NCBI GenBank assembly: GCA_017853275.1 | Contig: JAFMJV010000027.1 | Coordinates: forward strand, 1-33,068 | Source of the DNA: Chloroflexota bacterium | Lineage (GTDB): Bacteria > Chloroflexota > Limnocylindria > Limnocylindrales > CSP1-4 | DNA length: 33,068 nt | Reading direction: 5' to 3' | Shown here: positions 12,770-20,028 of the stretch, in pieces | Layout: every line of letters begins with the position of its first letter | Position numbering within the stretch: the stretch's first letter is position 1 | Notes under the pieces: model-generated | What the model saw: the letters and a program-made list of their open reading frames with translations, nothing else | Told to the model about the DNA's origin: nothing | The model's database searches: none | Position numbers and translations under genes: made by a program

Positions 12770-15107
12770 CGGGCGACGCGGAGGGTGCCGGTGTGGCGCG
12801 CGCGTCCGCCACGATCCGCTGGAGCGCCCGGCCCAGGTACGGGGCGAGGGAGCGGGCGAAGGTCGCCGTCATGTGGTGGTCGTCCCGGAACCGGATATAG
12901 CCGTCGAAGGCGACCGGGCATTCCGCGCCATCGCAGAAGAAGCGGGTGAAGTCGATGAGCGCGGCGTCCGCGACCTTGGCCACCTTCTCCTGGCGCTCGA
13001 GCGATCCACCGAGCCGGAGGTCCCAGCGATCCGCGTTGCAGGGCCGGACATCGGACTGGTTCCGGGAGAGGCAGCCCGGGACATCGTGGCGGACCCAGGG
13101 GGTCTCCGCGATGACGACGCGGATCCCCGGCAGCTGGCGGAAGGCCTTGCCCATCAGCTCGCCCTGGTAGATCGGGTCCTCGCCGCGCGGCTCGGCGGGG
13201 TAGATGAAGCGGAGCTGGGAGGTCAGGACAAGGTCCGGCTTGATCCGCTGGAGCCGCTCGATGGAGTTGCGCACGAAGTCCGCGCACTCCGGGTAGTCGC
13301 GCTTCTGGGAGAGGTTGTAGACGGGCATGAGCGTGAAGGGGCAGCTCACCTTCGTGAAGGTGAGGAGCTTCCAGCCCTCCTCCTTCGCGACCCGCTCGAT
13401 CGCCGGGAACCAGTGGGCGGCATGGGAATCGCCCACGAGGGCGACGACGAAGCGTCCCTTCTCGTTCCCGTAGACGCACTCCGGCGGGACGCGGACGCCC
13501 TCGAAGGCGAGGCAGCCGTCCTCGCGCAGCCGCTCATCGTCATCGCGCGCGAGGGCGAGGGGTGGCTTCACGTTCGCGGGGAGGACCCACGAGACCGGCG
13601 TGGGCCGGGGGGTCCGGGCCGGACGCTCCGTTGGCGCGGGGGACGGCGAGGGCGGAGCGAGGGTGGCCGGCGCGGGCGTCCGCGTGGCGACAGGCACGAT
13701 CGGCGTGGGCCCCGCGCTGCCGAGCGGAACGACCGGGGCGGCGGTCGCGGCCTCCGCCGGCTCCGGGGACGGCGCCGCGGACGCGACCGGGTCCTCCTCG
13801 GTGGGGCGGCTGATCAGGTCGTCCGGGTCGAAGGAGGGGTCGAGCGTCGGCTCCGCCTCCTCCGGCGGCACGATGGCACCCGGGTCACCGGGACCCGGGT
13901 CGGTGACGGCCGCCACGACCGTGGTCGCCGGTCGCATGAGGCCCGGCAGGCTCGTGGCGAGGACGAGGCCCGCGGAGAGGGCCACGACCCCGCCGATCGA
14001 GAGAAGGCCCGCCCCGATCGTCCGGCCCGAGGGCCAGCCCGCGGCCACCCGGCCCGCCCGGATCGGCTCCTCGATGAGGAGGGTGGAGATCGTGGCGAGG
14101 GCGATCGCGAGGGCGACGAGGAGGAGGCGTGCCTCCACGGAGAGCGGCGCGCCGATCGCCGTGGCGGGGAGGATGAGGAGCGGCCAGTGCCAGAGATAGA
14201 GCGCGTAGCTGATCCGGCCGAAGAAGCGGAGCGGTGGGATCGCGAGGAGCCGGCCGGGGCCACGCGCCGCCTGCCCACCCGCGATGAGCGCCACCCCGGC
14301 GAGCGAGGGGATGAGCGCGAGCGCTCCCGGCCAGGCCATCTCCGGCCCGATGAGGACCGCCGAGGCGAGGAGGGCGGCGAGCCCCACCCACGCGAGGCCG
14401 CCGCGCACCGGCCCGCCGAGCGATCCCTCGCGGAGGAGGATCGCGAGGAGCCCCCCGAGGCCGAGCTGCCAGGCCCGGGTGGGGAGGAGATAGAACGCCC
14501 AGTCGGGCGAGATCGCGGTGAGCGCCACGCAGGCGGCGAAGGAGGCCGCCGTGATCGCCGCGAGGAGGACGGCGAGGGGAAGGCGCGGCCGCGCGACACG
14601 CACCACGACGGCCACGAGGAGGGGCCACAGGAGATAGAACTGCTCCTCCACGGAGAGCGACCAGAAGTGGAGGAAGGGGGACGGGTCGCCGATCCGGGCG
14701 AAGTAGCCCGATTCCAGCGCGAAGCGCAGGTTCGCCACCGAGAGCGCGGCCGCCGCCCCGTCCTTCGCCACCCCGTCCAGGTCGAGCGGCGCCACCGCGA
14801 AGGGCGCGGCGAGGAGGGTGAACGTGAGGACGATCGCGCCCGCGGGGAGGAGGCGCCGGATCCGGCGCGCGTAGAAGGCACGGAGGTCGATCCGGCGCGT
14901 CCGCTCCCCTTCCCGGAGGAGGAGCCCCGTGATGAGGAACCCCGACAGGACGAAGAAGAGGTCGACACCGATGAAGCCCCCGGTCACGCCGAACGGGCCG
15001 GCATGGAAGAGGACGACGAGGAGGACGGCGATCCCGCGCATCCCCTCGATATCGGGCCGGAAGCCGGCGGAGCGGCGCCCCGTGGCCCCGGGATCGGTCT
15101 GCTGCAT
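12762..15107 (-). CDS. acyltransferase 3 (OafA-like) membrane protein fused to SGNH domain
   Basis: A protein of 781 residues. The N-terminal 400 or so residues form the multi-helix acyltransferase-3 domain. They carry the R-x10-H motif (Arg24 to His35), the GVDLFFVLSGFLI segment and FWSLSVEEQFYLLWPLL. A Pro/Thr/Ala/Ser-rich linker of more than 100 residues follows. The C-terminal SGNH hydrolase-like domain has GDSHAAHW (nucleophile Ser) and an RDDHHMTATFA Asp-x-x-His block near the end. Such proteins take acyl groups across the membrane and attach them to cell-surface polysaccharide or peptidoglycan on the outside. An in-frame extension to 15302 is open, but its residues look random. ATG 15107 is directly followed by a normal family start, and a -10-like TATTGT lies about 50 bases upstream. 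Acceptor unknown. Confidence 0.9.
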   Translation of the reverse strand: MQQTDPGATGRRSAGFRPDIEGMRGIAVLLVVLFHAGPFGVTGGFIGVDLFFVLSGFLITGLLLREGERTRRIDLRAFYARRIRRLLPAGAIVLTFTLLAAPFAVAPLDLDGVAKDGAAAALSVANLRFALESGYFARIGDPSPFLHFWSLSVEEQFYLLWPLLVAVVVRVARPRLPLAVLLAAITAASFAACVALTAISPDWAFYLLPTRAWQLGLGGLLAILLREGSLGGPVRGGLAWVGLAALLASAVLIGPEMAWPGALALIPSLAGVALIAGGQAARGPGRLLAIPPLRFFGRISYALYLWHWPLLILPATAIGAPLSVEARLLLVALAIALATISTLLIEEPIRAGRVAAGWPSGRTIGAGLLSIGGVVALSAGLVLATSLPGLMRPATTVVAAVTDPGPGDPGAIVPPEEAEPTLDPSFDPDDLISRPTEEDPVASAAPSPEPAEAATAAPVVPLGSAGPTPIVPVATRTPAPATLAPPSPSPAPTERPARTPRPTPVSWVLPANVKPPLALARDDDERLREDGCLAFEGVRVPPECVYGNEKGRFVVALVGDSHAAHWFPAIERVAKEEGWKLLTFTKVSCPFTLMPVYNLSQKRDYPECADFVRNSIERLQRIKPDLVLTSQLRFIYPAEPRGEDPIYQGELMGKAFRQLPGIRVVIAETPWVRHDVPGCLSRNQSDVRPCNADRWDLRLGGSLERQEKVAKVADAALIDFTRFFCDGAECPVAFDGYIRFRDDHHMTATFARSLAPYLGRALQRIVADARATPAPSASPAP

Positions 15108-15159
15108 CGTCTCCACGGATCGGACAGGTCGGGCACGGACCGCCCTCCCCGCGGATGCG

Positions 15160-15165
15160 ACAATA
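15160..15165 (-). promoter_or_regulatory. -10 element of the acyltransferase promoter
   Basis: The minus strand reads GG-TATTGT, about 52 bases before the ATG at 15107. The same bases on the plus strand (GACAAT) could serve nhaA in the other direction, but that match is poor. The 103-base gap must hold both promoters. Confidence 0.4.
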
Positions 15166-15210
15166 CCGCGACCGGCCCGAGCCTGACGCCGCCAGACCCG
15201 AGGACCCGCG

Positions 15211-16542
15211 ATGAGTGCCTTCTCCGACCCCCCGATCGACCGGATCCTCGCCCCCTTCCGGGAGTTCAGCCGCTCCACGGTCGCGGGCGGGATCCTCCTC
15301 ATCGCCGCCGCGATCGTCGCCCTCGTCTGGGCGAACTCCCCCTGGCGCGAGAGCTACGCCGCCCTCTGGGAGACGCCGGTCATCGTGGGCTTCGGCGCCT
15401 TCGCGCTGGAGAAGCCGCTCATCCTCTGGGTGAACGATGCGCTGATGGCGATCTTCTTCCTCGTCGTGGGGGTGGAGATCAAGCGCGAGCTCCTCGTGGG
15501 CGAGCTCCGGGACCGGCGCCGGGCGGCGCTCCCGATCGCGGCCGCGATCGGCGGGGCGGTCCTCCCCGCGGCGATCTTCCTCGCCGTCGCCGGCGGCGGG
15601 GAGGCCGGCCGGGGCTGGGGGATCCCGATGGCGACCGATATCGCCTTCGCGCTCGGTGTCCTCGCCCTCCTCGGGAGCCGGGTCCCGCTCGGCCTCCGGA
15701 TCTTCCTCACCGCGCTCGCGATCGTGGATGACCTGATCGCGGTCGTGGTCATCGCGATCTTCTACAGCGGGAAGCTGGACGTCACGATGCTCGCGGGCGC
15801 CGCGGGCATCGTCATCCTCCTCCTCGTGCTCAACCGGGCCGGCGCGCGCCACCCGGTCGTCTACGCCGCGCTCGGGGTCGTCCTGTGGGTCTTCGTCCTG
15901 AAGTCCGGCGTCCACGCCACGATCGCGGGTGTCCTCCTCGCCCTCACGATCCCCGCCACCACCCGGATCGACGCCCCGGGCTTCGCCGCGAGCGCGCGCG
16001 AGGCGCTCGACCGGTTCACCCATGCCGGTGACGGGAGCGGCGGGCACGCAGTGGAGGAGCGGCACGGGGCGCTCTGGGACCTGGAGACGGCCGCGGAGCG
16101 CGCGCAGTCCCCGATGCTCCGCCTGGAGCACACCCTCCACCCATGGGTCGCCTTCCTCATCGTCCCGCTCTTCGCGCTCGCCAACGCGGGCGTGACGATC
16201 CGCCCCGAGCTGGTCGCCCTGCCCCCCGCGCCGGTCATCCTGGGCATCGTCCTCGGCCTCGTCGTGGGCAAGCAGATCGGGATCACCGTGGCCGCCTGGC
16301 TCGTGGTCCGCGCGGGGATCGCGACCCTGCCGGATGGCGTGACCTGGGCCCGTCTCTACGGGGTGGCGTGGCTGGGCGGGATCGGCTTCACGATGTCCCT
16401 CTTCGTCGCGGAGCTCGGCCTGCCCGCGGGGACGGTCCTGGACCAGGCGAAGGTCGGGATCCTCGTCGCCTCCGTCATCGCGGGGGGCGTGGGCTACGCG
16501 ATCCTCCGGGCGCTCGGGCGGCCGGCCGGGACCCCCGGCTGA
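15211..16542 (+). CDS. nhaA: Na+/H+ antiporter NhaA
   Basis: A 443-residue inner-membrane antiporter that expels Na+ (or Li+) in exchange for protons, serving salt and alkaline-pH tolerance. Family motifs are clear: NDALMAIFFLVVGVEIKREL (74-93), ATDIAFALGVLALLG with Asp143 (E. coli Asp133), and ALAIVDDLIAVVVIAIFYS with the paired transport-site aspartates Asp173/Asp174 (E. coli Asp163/Asp164). Late helices show WLGGIGFTMSLFVAEL. A longer cytoplasmic insert (about residues 260-300, rich in charged residues and including HAGDGSGGHAVEERHG) separates the helical blocks, as in many actinobacterial/Chloroflexota versions. The ribosome site GAGGA at 15200-15204 lies six bases before the ATG. It stands alone, divergent from the acyltransferase. 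Confidence 0.96.
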   Translation: MSAFSDPPIDRILAPFREFSRSTVAGGILLIAAAIVALVWANSPWRESYAALWETPVIVGFGAFALEKPLILWVNDALMAIFFLVVGVEIKRELLVGELRDRRRAALPIAAAIGGAVLPAAIFLAVAGGGEAGRGWGIPMATDIAFALGVLALLGSRVPLGLRIFLTALAIVDDLIAVVVIAIFYSGKLDVTMLAGAAGIVILLLVLNRAGARHPVVYAALGVVLWVFVLKSGVHATIAGVLLALTIPATTRIDAPGFAASAREALDRFTHAGDGSGGHAVEERHGALWDLETAAERAQSPMLRLEHTLHPWVAFLIVPLFALANAGVTIRPELVALPPAPVILGIVLGLVVGKQIGITVAAWLVVRAGIATLPDGVTWARLYGVAWLGGIGFTMSLFVAELGLPAGTVLDQAKVGILVASVIAGGVGYAILRALGRPAGTPG

Positions 16543-16548
16543 CCCTCC

Positions 16549-16563
16549 CCGCGCTCAGCGCGG
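16549..16563. terminator. weak hairpin between nhaA and the second MFS gene
   Basis: CCGCG and CGCGG flank CTCAG in the 12-base gap and the first bases of the convergent gene's stop region. The stem is only five to six pairs and no T-run follows, so its role as a shared terminator is uncertain. Confidence 0.25.
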
Positions 16564-17754
16564 AACGGGCCGGACCGGGAGCCGTTCCGCGCTCCGGAAG
16601 AGGAGGACGCCCGCGAGGGCGAAGGCGGCACCGATCGCGATCCCACCCGAGACGTCCACGATCCCGAGGGTGAGGAGGGTCGTGCCGATGAAGGGCGAGA
16701 TGACGCCACGGATCCCGAGGACCGCGCTCCAGCCCGCCATCGCCGCCGTCCGCTCCGCGGCGGGGACCGATTCCGAGATGACCGCCTGGGTCGCCATCTC
16801 CACGGACGCGTTGCAGATCCCCGTCGCGACCGCCGCGATGCACAGCGCGGGATAGCCCGGCGCCCACGCGTAGAGGGCGAGCGCCACGACCGCGCCGATG
16901 CTCCCGAACCGGAAGACCCGCAGGCCGCCGCGCCGGTCCACCATCCCGCCCCACGGGAGACAGGCGAGCGTCGTGGCGCCGGCGGCGAGGATGCCGAGGA
17001 AGCCCACCTCAGAGAGGGAGAGCTGGAGCCGGTCCACGTGGACGAAGGCATAGAGCGGCGCTGCGGTGACGAACCCCGCCCCCTGGAATCCCTGGGCGAT
17101 CGTGATCCGCCGCAGGCGCGGGGTCGCGTTCAGGGCCCGGAGCGAGCGCCGGAAGTCATAGGGCGCCTCGGAGGTCGTGCCCGGGACCCGGTAGCCCCAC
17201 GCGAGCGCCCCGAGCACCATCCCGGCGAGGCCACCGAGCGCGATCACCTCGAGACCGCCGATCCGGTCCGCGAGCGCGCCGCCCACGAGCGCCGCGATCG
17301 CCGCGGTCGCCGCACGGCCCGTCCCCACGAGGCCCACGAGCCGGCCGCGCGCGCCGGTGGGGTAGATCGCCCCCCAGAGGCGGACCTGGTACGGGAAGAC
17401 CATGGAGATCGAGAGCCAGAAGACGAGGACGAGGAGGGCGAGCGTGGCGGGCGCCGGGAGCGGGAGCATGAGGACGAGGCAGGCCCCGCCGATCGCCCGG
17501 AGGGCGACGATCCCGCGCGGCGAGCGGACGCCGATCCGGCCCGCGAAGAGGGTGAGGATGTTCGCCACGAAGCCGGTCGTCGCGAGGACGGCGAGCCCGA
17601 GCGCGTCCACCCCCTCGCGCCGCGCCACGACCGGGAGGATGACCCCCACGAGCGACATCGTGAGGCCCGCGCCCGCGTTCACCCCGATATCGATCGCGAG
17701 GTTGCGCCGCAGGACGGGATCGAGCCCGCGCAACCGGCGCCAGGGTGCCCGCAT
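16555..17754 (-). CDS. MFS transporter
   Basis: A 399-residue protein with about twelve hydrophobic segments. The first helix begins near residue 18 (IDIGVNAGAGLTMSLVGVILPVVA). Basic inter-helix loops such as GRIGVRSPRG and WGGMVDRRGGLRVFR match the G-x-x-x-D/R-R-x-G-R-R class of MFS motif A. The substrate is unknown; a drug or metabolite exporter is the generic guess. The frame is open further upstream to 17844, but I chose ATG 17754: a GGAAGGACGGAGG ribosome-site-like stretch lies immediately before it, and a TAGAAT -10 element sits inside the would-be extension. It is divergent from the response regulator gene and converges on nhaA. Confidence 0.82.
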   Translation of the reverse strand: MRAPWRRLRGLDPVLRRNLAIDIGVNAGAGLTMSLVGVILPVVARREGVDALGLAVLATTGFVANILTLFAGRIGVRSPRGIVALRAIGGACLVLMLPLPAPATLALLVLVFWLSISMVFPYQVRLWGAIYPTGARGRLVGLVGTGRAATAAIAALVGGALADRIGGLEVIALGGLAGMVLGALAWGYRVPGTTSEAPYDFRRSLRALNATPRLRRITIAQGFQGAGFVTAAPLYAFVHVDRLQLSLSEVGFLGILAAGATTLACLPWGGMVDRRGGLRVFRFGSIGAVVALALYAWAPGYPALCIAAVATGICNASVEMATQAVISESVPAAERTAAMAGWSAVLGIRGVISPFIGTTLLTLGIVDVSGGIAIGAAFALAGVLLFRSAERLPVRPVPR

Positions 17755-17804
17755 CCGCCTCCGTCCTTCCGGTCCCCGGGTCGCCCGAACCGCCCGACCC
17801 CCTG

Positions 17805-17810
17805 ATTCTA
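17805..17810 (-). promoter_or_regulatory. -10 element of the second MFS gene
   Basis: The minus strand reads TAGAAT, predicting a leader of about 45 bases that includes the purine-rich ribosome site before ATG 17754. It lies about 50 bases from the repeat box that serves the divergent response regulator gene. Confidence 0.45.
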
Positions 17811-17856
17811 TCGGGGCGCCCCGGACCCGGAAGGCTCCCCGCACCGGCGAGCGACC

Positions 17857-17874
17857 CTCTCACCGTCCTCTCAT
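17857..17874 (+). promoter_or_regulatory. tandem-repeat binding box, probably for the adjacent response regulator
   Basis: CTCTCAC and CTCTCAT, two 7-bp half-sites in direct orientation separated by four bases (11-bp period), end exactly ten bases before the -10 hexamer TACCCT. This is the geometry of the E. coli Pho box (CTGTCAT-N4-CTGTCAT replacing the -35), which is bound by a winged-helix regulator of the same family as the gene that follows. The same box recurs at 19952-19969. Binding by this regulator is inferred. Confidence 0.6.
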
Positions 17875-17884
17875 CCGCGCGCGC

Positions 17885-17890
17885 TACCCT
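17885..17890 (+). promoter_or_regulatory. -10 element of the response regulator gene, leaderless type
   Basis: TACCCT is followed by CCGCGC and then the ATG at 17897. The usual spacing of about six bases from -10 to transcript start puts the first base of the message on the start codon. No ribosome site fits in between. Confidence 0.55.
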
Positions 17891-17896
17891 CCGCGC

Positions 17897-18574
17897 ATGC
17901 ACCTGCTCGTCGTGGAGGACGACCCCCGCCTGCGCAGCCTCCTCGTCCGCCTCCTCGGCGAGGAGCGCCACCTCGTGGACGCGGTCGAGACCGGGGAGGA
18001 GGCGCTCGAGGTCGTCCTGGGGCCGGCGGGGATCGATCTCGTCGTCCTCGATCTCGGCCTGCCGGACCTCCCGGGCCTCGAGGTCGCCCGCCGGATCCGC
18101 GCCGCCGGGCGGACGCTCCCGATCCTCATCCTCACCGCGCGCGACACGGTGGGCGACCGGGTGACGGGTCTCGATGCGGGCGCGGACGACTACCTCGTGA
18201 AGCCCTTCGCGTTCGCGGAGCTCGCGGCGCGGATCCGCGCGCTCGGGCGGCGCGGCGAGGGCCCCTCCCGCCGGACCGCGCCACTCCTCGCCGTGGGCCC
18301 GATCGCCCTGGACGAGACGACCCGCACGGTGACCGTGGACGGCGTGCCACTGGAGCTCAGCCCGCGCGAGCTCTCCCTCCTCGAGTGCTTCCTCCGCCAT
18401 CCGGGACAGGCGCTCACCCGCGACCAGCTCCTCGACCGGGCGTGGCCGTGGGGCGTGGCGGTCACCCCGAACGCGGTGGACGCCTACATCCACTACCTGC
18501 GCGAGAAGCTCGGCCCGGCGGGCGCCCGGATCCGGACGGTGCGCGGGATCGGCTACCGGCTCGCGGATGGCTGA
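17897..18574 (+). CDS. two-component response regulator, OmpR/PhoB family
   Basis: A protein of 225 residues, the standard length. The receiver domain (1-115) has the acidic pair Glu7/Asp8, phospho-acceptor Asp52 (VVLDLGLPDLPG), the conserved Thr80 (LILTARD) and Lys102 (DDYLVKPF). The DNA-binding winged helix (about 130-223) shows ELSPRELSLLECFLRHPGQ, RDQLLDRAWPW and the recognition/wing segment VDAYIHYLREKL then IRTVRGIGYRL. Phosphorylation by the kinase encoded next should promote dimerisation on direct-repeat DNA sites. Longer open sequence upstream (to 17402) is only the shadow of the opposite-strand MFS gene. ATG 17897 is set by the TACCCT element six bases before it. The kinase gene overlaps its last eight bases. 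A tandem repeat lies before this gene and an identical arrangement lies before the protease gene, so autoregulation is likely. Confidence 0.93.
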   Translation: MHLLVVEDDPRLRSLLVRLLGEERHLVDAVETGEEALEVVLGPAGIDLVVLDLGLPDLPGLEVARRIRAAGRTLPILILTARDTVGDRVTGLDAGADDYLVKPFAFAELAARIRALGRRGEGPSRRTAPLLAVGPIALDETTRTVTVDGVPLELSPRELSLLECFLRHPGQALTRDQLLDRAWPWGVAVTPNAVDAYIHYLREKLGPAGARIRTVRGIGYRLADG

Positions 18575-19982
18575 CGGCGCGGACGGGTCCGGGCGCGCGA
18601 CGCCGGCGGATGCCGCTCTCGGGGATGACGGGCGCCTGCTCCGGCGCGTCCGGCTCCGGCTCGTCCTGTGGAGCGGCGGCGCGACCCTCCTCGTCCTCCT
18701 CGCCGTGGGGCTCACCGTCCGCTGGGTCACCCAGGAGGCGCTCGCGGCGGCCGGGACCGCCCCCTTGCGCGAGCGGGTCACGCTCGTGGAGCGCTTCCTC
18801 GCCACCGAGGGGGACGGCGCGGCCCTTCCCCCGCTCGAGCTCTATTTCGGCGGCCCGGGCTCCGGCACCTTCGCCTTCCTCATCCCGGACGGGAGCGAGC
18901 CGCTCCGGCCCCAGGCGGTGGAGGCACCCACCGGGCCGAGCCTGGCCGGCGCCGCCGCGGCCCGGGAGGCCGGCGAGGATGTGCGCACGGAGACCCGGGA
19001 CGGGGTCTCGTGGCGCTTCCTCACGGTCGCCGGCCGGGAGCAGCTCATCGTCCCCGGTCTCGGCGGCGAGATCGCCTACCTCATCCAGGTCGTGGCCGAC
19101 CGGACCGCGGAGCAGCAGGCGCTCGATACGCTCCTCCTCGCCCTCGTCATCGCCGGTGCGGTCGCCCTCCTCGGGGCGGGCCTCCTCGGCGCGCTCTACG
19201 CCGAGCGGGCGCTCGTCCCGATCCGGGCCGCGCTCGCGAGCCGGCGCGCAGCCCTGCGACGCCAGCGGGAGTTCGCCGCGGATGCCAGCCATGAGCTGCG
19301 CACGCCGCTGGCCACGATCCGGGCCGGCGTGGAGCTCCTCCGCCGGAGCCCTGCCGCCGCCGGACCGGGGTTCACGGAGGCGCTGGACGACCTGGACGCC
19401 GAGGCGGTCCACCTCACCCGCCTCGTGGATGACCTCCTCCTCCTCGCGCGCGCGGATTCCGGCGCGCTCGACCTCGTGATGGAGCCGCTCGAGCTGGGCG
19501 ATCTCGTGACGGAGGCGGTCGCCGCGCTCGCTCCGGGGGCCGAGCGCCAGGGGAGCTCGCTCGCCGTGGACCCCGCGCCGGTCCTCGTCCTCGGGGACCC
19601 GCTCCGGCTAAGGCAGCTGGTCACGATCCTCGTGGACAACGCGCTCCGTCATGGCGGGCCGGGCCGGCCCGTGGAGATCGCGGTGACGAACGCGGGGGCC
19701 GGGGCGCGGATCGTCGTCCGCGATCACGGCCCGGGGATCCGGCCGGAGGACCTGGCGCGCGTCTTCGACCGGTTCTGGCGTGCGCCGGGCCGTCGGACGG
19801 AGGGGAGCGGGCTCGGCCTCGCGATCGCGGCCGCGATCGTCACCCGCCATGGCGGACGGATCGGCGTCGCGAACCTGCCGGGGGGTGGTGCGGCCTTCAC
19901 CGTGGAGATCCCGCTCGCGGGCGCTTCGGGGAACGGTCACGATCCCGCCGGCTCTCATGCTCCTCTCATCGAGGAGGCGTAG
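18567..19982 (+). CDS. membrane sensor histidine kinase
   Basis: A protein of 471 residues with a classic layout: a helix at about 32-51 (RLVLWSGGATLLVLLAVGLT), an extracytoplasmic sensor region of about 130 residues (55-187) that I do not recognise, a second helix at about 188-212, a HAMP-like linker with PIRAALASRRAAL, and the dimerisation box SHELRTPLATIRAG with phospho-acceptor His242. The ATPase domain has the N box (VDNALRHGG, Asn358), G1 (DHGPGI, 387-391) and G2 (GSGLGLAI, 413-420), and FDRFWR as the F box. It should phosphorylate the regulator encoded upstream; the genes overlap by eight bases (ATGGCTGA). The last codons are doubly used: they contain the second tandem repeat box, and the stop TAG lies in the -10-like hexamer for the protease gene. 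The signal is unknown; envelope stress is suggested by the protease neighbour. Confidence 0.93.
   Translation: MADGADGSGRATPADAALGDDGRLLRRVRLRLVLWSGGATLLVLLAVGLTVRWVTQEALAAAGTAPLRERVTLVERFLATEGDGAALPPLELYFGGPGSGTFAFLIPDGSEPLRPQAVEAPTGPSLAGAAAAREAGEDVRTETRDGVSWRFLTVAGREQLIVPGLGGEIAYLIQVVADRTAEQQALDTLLLALVIAGAVALLGAGLLGALYAERALVPIRAALASRRAALRRQREFAADASHELRTPLATIRAGVELLRRSPAAAGPGFTEALDDLDAEAVHLTRLVDDLLLLARADSGALDLVMEPLELGDLVTEAVAALAPGAERQGSSLAVDPAPVLVLGDPLRLRQLVTILVDNALRHGGPGRPVEIAVTNAGAGARIVVRDHGPGIRPEDLARVFDRFWRAPGRRTEGSGLGLAIAAAIVTRHGGRIGVANLPGGGAAFTVEIPLAGASGNGHDPAGSHAPLIEEA
19952..19969 (+). promoter_or_regulatory. second tandem-repeat box, upstream of the HtrA-type protease gene
   Basis: CTCTCAT-GCTC-CTCTCAT, two identical 7-bp half-sites with an 11-bp period, matching the box at 17857-17874 in sequence and in its ten-base distance to the next -10-like hexamer. 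It lies within the last codons of the kinase gene. It is proposed as the target that links the two-component system to the protease. Confidence 0.6.
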
Positions 19983-19985
19983 AAC
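19980..19985 (+). promoter_or_regulatory. -10-like element of the HtrA-type protease gene
   Basis: TAGAAC begins exactly ten bases after the tandem box and includes the kinase stop codon. The final base is C instead of T, consistent with a weak promoter that depends on an activator. It predicts a leader of about 37 bases carrying GGAGG at 20013-20017. Confidence 0.45.
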
Positions 19986-20028
19986 GGGACCATCGACCCA
20001 CCCCCTCACCACGGAGGTGCACAGACCG

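Noticed and set aside
13600-13830. Pro/Thr/Ala/Ser-coding low-complexity stretch as a DNA repeat
   Set aside because: It is the interdomain linker of the acyltransferase-SGNH protein; I saw no regular nucleotide repeat unit.
12873-15731. A 952-codon plus-strand frame across the acyltransferase and the start of nhaA
   Set aside because: It spans two real genes and a divergent promoter, and reads as Arg/Gly/Asp/Glu-rich noise.
17402-17896. Upstream extension of the response regulator frame
   Set aside because: It overlaps the opposite-strand MFS gene, its promoter and the tandem repeat box. The receiver domain starts cleanly at ATG 17897.
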